The notes beneath the pieces are model-generated. The model was not told the origin of the DNA. It worked only from the letters and a program-made list of their open reading frames with translations, and ran no database searches. The position numbers were made by a program, and so were the translations under genes. DNA of 18,336 nt from Candidatus Zymogenus sp. (GTDB lineage: Bacteria; Desulfobacterota; Zymogenia; Zymogenales; Zymogenaceae), in contig JAUWME010000005.1 of NCBI GenBank assembly GCA_030613285.1, positions 1 to 18,336 on the forward strand. The letters run 5' to 3'. Numbering within the stretch: position 1 is the stretch's first letter; every line of letters begins with the position of its first letter. Below, piece by piece: positions 15,187-18,336 of the stretch.

Positions 15187-15254
15187 CTTGACGTACACCC
15201 TGTTTTCTTGCTATCAAAGAGGGTGGGAGTAGTCAAGAAAATTATTGTTTTTTT
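15187..15254 (+). promoter_or_regulatory. Leader of the permease gene: promoter-like hexamers inside nested inverted repeats, then a T run
   Basis: TTGACG (15188-15193) and TATCAA (15212-15217) at 18-base spacing could be the promoter, starting near 15225. The same bases form two nested dyads: CTTGAC 15187-15192 with GTCAAG 15232-15237, and CACCCT 15196-15201 with AGGGTG 15220-15225. Seven T follow at 15248-15254, then the ribosome binding site GGAGGG at 15257-15262. If transcription starts farther upstream, the dyads plus T run could act as an attenuator; otherwise they would be an operator over the promoter. The sequence cannot decide. Confidence 0.4.
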
Positions 15255-15266
15255 ACGGAGGGAAAC

Positions 15267-16436
15267 ATGACTGGAGAGAAAAAAGACCTCACCTTTTTTG
15301 AGGCTACAGCGATTGTTACCGGATACGGAGTGGGCGGAGGGATTATGACCGTTCCCTACCTTACATCATTGAGTGGTATCTTACCGCTTTTTATGCTTTT
15401 GGTTGTTGGATATATAGTAAGTATCCTCCTTCATCTTATGATTGTGGAGATGATGTTGAGGGACGATGAATCTTCCCAGTTGGTGGAGGTGTTGAATAAG
15501 TATCTTTTTAGAGGAAAGGGCGGGGGAATATTTACGTGGATATTTTTTGTCCTTATCATCTTTGGGTTTTACGCATCTCTTTTGGCGTATGTGACTGGTG
15601 GTGGGGAGATTTTAAACACACTTATTTCTGTCCCCGAATGGGCAGGACAGGTTGTTTTTTACGCCATTGCGGCGAGTGTAGTCTTTTTTGGTCTTAAGGT
15701 TGTGGGGATAAGCGAAAAATACGCAATTTTTGTAATTGCAATTGTTGTGTTGATTCTCGTTGGAGATACTCTCCTAAAACCCTTTAAGCTCGATTTTAAT
15801 ACTACGGGTGGCGTCAAAGGGGGGCTTGCCCTTTTTGGGATGATAATGTTCAGCTTTGCATCGTTTTTCTCGGTTCCTCAGGCTGTTGAGGGTTTGAGTT
15901 GGGATCAAAAGAAGGCGCCTTGGGCGGTGATTGCTGGAATTGGGACGACCTTTGTTTTTATCCTCGTGATAACCTTGATGGCACTGGGCGCCTCAGGTGG
16001 GTCTGGTGTGGCGGTAACGCCCATTGCAATTGAAGGATGGGCAGAAGCCCTTGGTGGTTTGCCATTCTATCTGGGAAATCTTTTTGTGCTCCTTGCAATG
16101 CTTACGAGCTTCTGGGCGATATCATTGGCGTTGGCGGTGGTTTTGCAGGAACGACTGGGTTGGAAAGAGAGGATTGCCTGGCTTGTGTCCACTTTTCCGT
16201 GTCTTATAATTGCCATTGTGATGCCCTATGGGTTTTTGGAATACATGGGTCTTGCAGGTGGGATAATTGGGGTATTGATTGCGATTTTGATGGTTCCCGC
16301 ATACGTGGTTACAAGAAAGCGCGGTGTGGTTAAAAATCCTGAATGGTCTTTAGGGTTTTGGGGTGGGTGGATTTTTCTTGCGATTGTTGTTATCGGGTAT
16401 ATTCTCATGGCGGTGGGTGCTGCACTGATCCCGTGA
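15267..16436 (+). CDS. Amino-acid-permease-like transporter (aromatic/hydroxy amino acid permease superfamily)
   Basis: A 389-residue integral membrane protein with about eleven hydrophobic segments and almost no soluble parts. The first membrane segment carries the glycine-rich break GYGVGGGIMTVPYL (19-32), the hallmark of APC-superfamily amino acid transporters where the helix is unwound to bind the amino and carboxyl groups; the pattern resembles the TyrP/Mtr type. Other landmarks are MFSFASFFSVPQAVEGL in the middle and the ISLALAVVLQERLG region. It should import an amino acid with protons or sodium across the inner membrane; the substrate is not readable. The ATG has GGAGGG 4 bases upstream, a strong site. 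The next gene follows within about 35 bases, so the two are likely co-transcribed, and a carbamate-kinase-like gene follows, hinting at amino-acid catabolism. Confidence 0.82.
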   Translation: MTGEKKDLTFFEATAIVTGYGVGGGIMTVPYLTSLSGILPLFMLLVVGYIVSILLHLMIVEMMLRDDESSQLVEVLNKYLFRGKGGGIFTWIFFVLIIFGFYASLLAYVTGGGEILNTLISVPEWAGQVVFYAIAASVVFFGLKVVGISEKYAIFVIAIVVLILVGDTLLKPFKLDFNTTGGVKGGLALFGMIMFSFASFFSVPQAVEGLSWDQKKAPWAVIAGIGTTFVFILVITLMALGASGGSGVAVTPIAIEGWAEALGGLPFYLGNLFVLLAMLTSFWAISLALAVVLQERLGWKERIAWLVSTFPCLIIAIVMPYGFLEYMGLAGGIIGVLIAILMVPAYVVTRKRGVVKNPEWSLGFWGGWIFLAIVVIGYILMAVGAALIP

Positions 16437-16471
16437 TTTTATTTGGCTGACAATTTATGAGATAGGTGTAT

Positions 16472-17839
16472 ATGAAGACTAAAAGTAAGAAGAGAGTTAT
16501 CATCCTTGGCGCTGCGGGGAGGGATTTTCACAACTTCAACGTCAGGTTTCGAGATGATGACAGTTATGAAGTGGTGGCCTTTACCGCGGCTCAGATTCCA
16601 AACATTGATGGGAGAATCTACCCCTATGAGCTTTCGGGAAAACTCTATCCTGATGGAATTCAGATTTATGAAGAGAAGCGGCTGGAGGAATTAATTGCGT
16701 CTTTGGATATCGATTTCGCATTATTTTCATTCAGCGATGTCCCCTACACCCACGTGATGCACATTGCATCGAGGGTTAATGCTACTGGGGCGGATTTTGT
16801 TTTGCTGGATGCACTTTCCACAATGATTTCATCAAAGCGGGATGTTATTTCTGTAACGGCAGTTCGCACGGGCTGTGGAAAGAGCCAGACCAGCAGGATG
16901 ATCTGCAGCGTTATGAAGGATATGGGGAGAAAGGTTGTGGCCATAAGGCACCCCATGCCCTATGGCGATTTGAAAAAGCAGATTGTCCAACGTTTTTCCA
17001 AATACTCGGATTTTGAGAAGTACGGGGTTACCATCGAAGAGCGGGAAGAGTATGAGCCGATGGTGGAAAATGGAATTGTTGTGTATGCCGGTGTGGACTA
17101 CGGCGCCATCCTTGAGAGGGCGGAGGAAGAGGCGGACGTCATTGTCTGGGACGGTGGAAACAACGATACATCTTTTCTGCGACCGGATTTGAGCATAGTT
17201 GTATTAGATCCGCACCGGGCCGGACATGAGCTTTTGTATCATCCCGGCGAAACGAATCTGAGACTTTGTGACGTTGCGGCGATAAACAAGGTGGATACGG
17301 CAGACGATGAGGGTATTGAGATTGTCAGGAGAAATATTGAGGCGACAAATCCCAAGGCAAAGATAATCCTTGTGGAATCGCCGGTTTCTGTGGAGAACGT
17401 TGAAATCGTCAAGGGAAAGAGGGTCATTGTTGTGGAGGATGGCCCTACCATCACCCACGGCGAGATGGGTTTTGGCGCCGGGATAATCGCCGCCGAAAAG
17501 TATGGGGCATCTGAGATTGTCGATCCCAGGCCCTTCTCCAAAGGCTCCATCCGCGAAGCCTATGAGAAATATCCACACTTGGGAAAGGAGAATTTTGAGG
17601 ATAGGGGGGACTTGAAACAAAAAATGCCGATTCCGGCGATGGGTTATGGCAGGGAGCAGGTTGAAGACCTTGAGGCCACCATTAACGCTGCTGAGTGCGA
17701 TCTCGTCATGTTTGCAACCCCGATTGATTTGACAAAAATAGTTAATATTGAAAAGCCAACGGTGAGGGTTCGCTATTCCTACAAGGATCACGGCTCTCCT
17801 ACCATCGCTGATATTTTGAAGAATAGATTTGGCAGTTAG
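16472..17839 (+). CDS. COG2403-type P-loop protein, cyclic 2,3-diphosphoglycerate synthetase-like
   Basis: A 455-residue cytoplasmic protein. The N-terminus has a Rossmann-like start (RVIILGAAGRDFHNFN, residues 7-22), then a P-loop VRTGCGKSQTS at 131-141, a later VIVWDGGNNDTSFLRPD that could be the Walker B/Mg site, and NKVD at 272-275 as in GTP-binding proteins. PHRAGHELLYHPGE is conserved in the family by my recollection. These features match proteins labelled either predicted GTPase (COG2403) or cyclic 2,3-diphosphoglycerate synthetase, the archaeal enzyme that uses ATP to close 2,3-bisphosphoglycerate into its cyclic form; bacterial members are mostly untested. ATG 16472 is used; GTG 16466 is the alternative, since AGGTG lies only 3 bases before the ATG. 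It sits between a permease and a carbamate-kinase-like gene. Confidence 0.8.
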   Translation: MKTKSKKRVIILGAAGRDFHNFNVRFRDDDSYEVVAFTAAQIPNIDGRIYPYELSGKLYPDGIQIYEEKRLEELIASLDIDFALFSFSDVPYTHVMHIASRVNATGADFVLLDALSTMISSKRDVISVTAVRTGCGKSQTSRMICSVMKDMGRKVVAIRHPMPYGDLKKQIVQRFSKYSDFEKYGVTIEEREEYEPMVENGIVVYAGVDYGAILERAEEEADVIVWDGGNNDTSFLRPDLSIVVLDPHRAGHELLYHPGETNLRLCDVAAINKVDTADDEGIEIVRRNIEATNPKAKIILVESPVSVENVEIVKGKRVIVVEDGPTITHGEMGFGAGIIAAEKYGASEIVDPRPFSKGSIREAYEKYPHLGKENFEDRGDLKQKMPIPAMGYGREQVEDLEATINAAECDLVMFATPIDLTKIVNIEKPTVRVRYSYKDHGSPTIADILKNRFGS

Positions 17840-18056
17840 AGATTCTGCTTTAATAGCGACAAGGCGAGAGAGAAATTGATTCAATAATCCTCAAAGAGTA
17901 GCTAAAACGATGGGCTCAAGTAAGATTATGGGTTTAAGAAGACAATGGATTTGAGAAGGAGGACAATGGGTCTAATCCCATTGCCTGAGGTGCCACGAAA
18001 ACTGAAACACTGCATTGTTGTCAATTATATTACTGTGTGTATATTAGGGGGTAGCT
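17840..18056. other. Intergenic region before the carbamate-kinase-like gene, with a perfect dyad
   Basis: 217 bases. CAATGGG (17964-17970) and CCCATTG (17977-17983) form a perfect 7-bp dyad with a 6-base loop. Just before it lies AAGGAGG (17956-17962) and an ATG at 17966, so the dyad covers a potential start codon of a small frame that runs into the next gene out of frame. I regard that frame as unlikely to be a gene. The words ATGGG and CAATGG recur several times nearby. Function unknown; possible operator or leader hairpin. Confidence 0.4.
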
Positions 18057-18336
18057 ATGGACAGGGCGGGGAGAGGAAAGAAGGTGGTGGTGGCTTTGGG
18101 TGGAAACGCCATCATTCGGGAGGGGGAAGAGGGTCGGATAGATCAGCAGTTCAGGAATACTCGAATGTCTCTTGTGGGGGTGGTTGGCCTAATCAAAGAT
18201 GGATGGAATGTACTGGTCACGCACGGCAACGGCCCACTGGTGGGAAATCGCCTCATCTCAATCGAGATGGCTCACGAGATGGTTCCAGATTTACCTCTTG
18301 GTGTCCTCTGCGGTGACACCGAGGGCGCCATGGGAT
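18057..18336 (+). CDS. Carbamate-kinase-like amino acid kinase, N-terminal part; continues beyond window
   Basis: 93 codons from ATG 18057 to the window edge, with AGGGGG at 18046-18051 as ribosome binding site. The translation begins MDRAGRGKKVVVALGGNAII, the nucleotide/phosphate loop of the amino acid kinase superfamily (GGNA at 15-18), followed by EGEEGRIDQQFRNTR, typical of carbamate kinases, and VTHGNGPLVGNRL at 54-66. Carbamate kinase interconverts carbamoyl phosphate plus ADP with carbamate plus ATP, usually at the end of arginine or allantoin breakdown. Two places differ from the common pattern: HGNGPLVG instead of HGNGPQVG, and CGDTEGAMG where a Gln-Gly pair (as in ESQGMIG) is usual. 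It may therefore be a diverged member with another acceptor. It follows the COG2403-type gene by 217 bases. A longer open frame overlapping it in another register is a shadow. Confidence 0.85.
   Translation, partial: MDRAGRGKKVVVALGGNAIIREGEEGRIDQQFRNTRMSLVGVVGLIKDGWNVLVTHGNGPLVGNRLISIEMAHEMVPDLPLGVLCGDTEGAMG

Larger units (their letters stand above)
14900..15266. other. Divergent intergenic control region
   Basis: 367 bases without a gene between the minus-strand helix-hairpin-helix gene and the plus-strand permease gene. It is very A+T-rich and holds the two minus-strand promoters, the plus-strand promoter and nested inverted repeats listed separately. A 10-base direct repeat AGTCAAGAAA occurs at 15052-15061 and 15231-15240. 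No small RNA, tRNA or riboswitch was recognised. Confidence 0.6.

Noticed and set aside
15215..15235. AGGGTGGGA resembling the T-box antiterminator sequence before an amino acid permease
   Set aside because: Only the GGGTGG part matches; the following ACCGCG is absent and there is no room or structure for a T-box stem I with specifier loop.
16466..16471. GTG at 16466 as start of the COG2403-type protein
   Set aside because: Kept as an alternative only; the ATG at 16472 leads directly into the KTKSKKRVIILGAAG start and the GTG overlaps the possible AGGTG ribosome binding site.
17945..18316. Long open frame overlapping the end of the window on the plus strand
   Set aside because: It is out of frame with the clear carbamate-kinase-like reading from 18057, and its product after 18057 is low-complexity Gly/Arg-rich shadow sequence.

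Overview
The window looks like a chromosomal segment of a Gram-negative bacterium of moderate G+C. The evidence for an outer membrane and LPS is a KdsC-type Kdo-8-phosphate phosphatase and two lipoprotein signal peptides. Thymidylate synthesis appears to use a flavin-dependent ThyX-type protein. I cannot fix the lineage from sequence alone; a deltaproteobacterial or related uncultured lineage is plausible, but this is inference.

Layout: (1) 1-6875, plus strand: a housekeeping run of guaA (3' part only), dnaE, accA and cysE, tightly spaced, then after a 121-base gap a UPF0280/ApbE-like protein. (2) 6876-7111: an intergenic array of imperfect 47-48 bp tandem repeats. (3) 7112-14899, minus strand: read in the direction of transcription this holds a helix-hairpin-helix protein (14492-14899), a second copy of the repeat array, a small XRE-type regulator, two paralogous small membrane proteins, and then a compact five-gene operon. 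The operon encodes an ABC sugar-type binding lipoprotein, two permeases, a double-domain ThyX-like protein and KdsC. It is followed by a tiny lipoprotein with its own promoter. (4) 14900-15266: an A+T-rich divergent control region. (5) 15267-18336, plus strand: an amino-acid-permease-like transporter, a COG2403-type P-loop protein (cyclic 2,3-diphosphoglycerate synthetase-like) and the start of a carbamate-kinase-like gene. That last gene runs off the window and is in a different frame from the longest open frame there.

How the genes work together: guaA, dnaE, accA and cysE serve GMP synthesis, replication, fatty-acid synthesis and cysteine synthesis, and probably share transcripts because of growth coupling. 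The minus-strand operon joins an ABC importer that lacks a local ATPase to dTMP synthesis and Kdo synthesis. The last cluster suggests uptake of an amino acid plus a carbamoyl-phosphate/ATP-linked step, but its substrate is unknown.

The most unusual signals are the repeat family that starts exactly at the stop codons of two unrelated minus-strand genes, the permease/COG2403/carbamate-kinase-like cluster, the tandem ThyX, and the paralogous membrane pair with a shared MDQ[IF]E motif. I see no CRISPR array, tRNA, rRNA, insertion sequence or phage gene.
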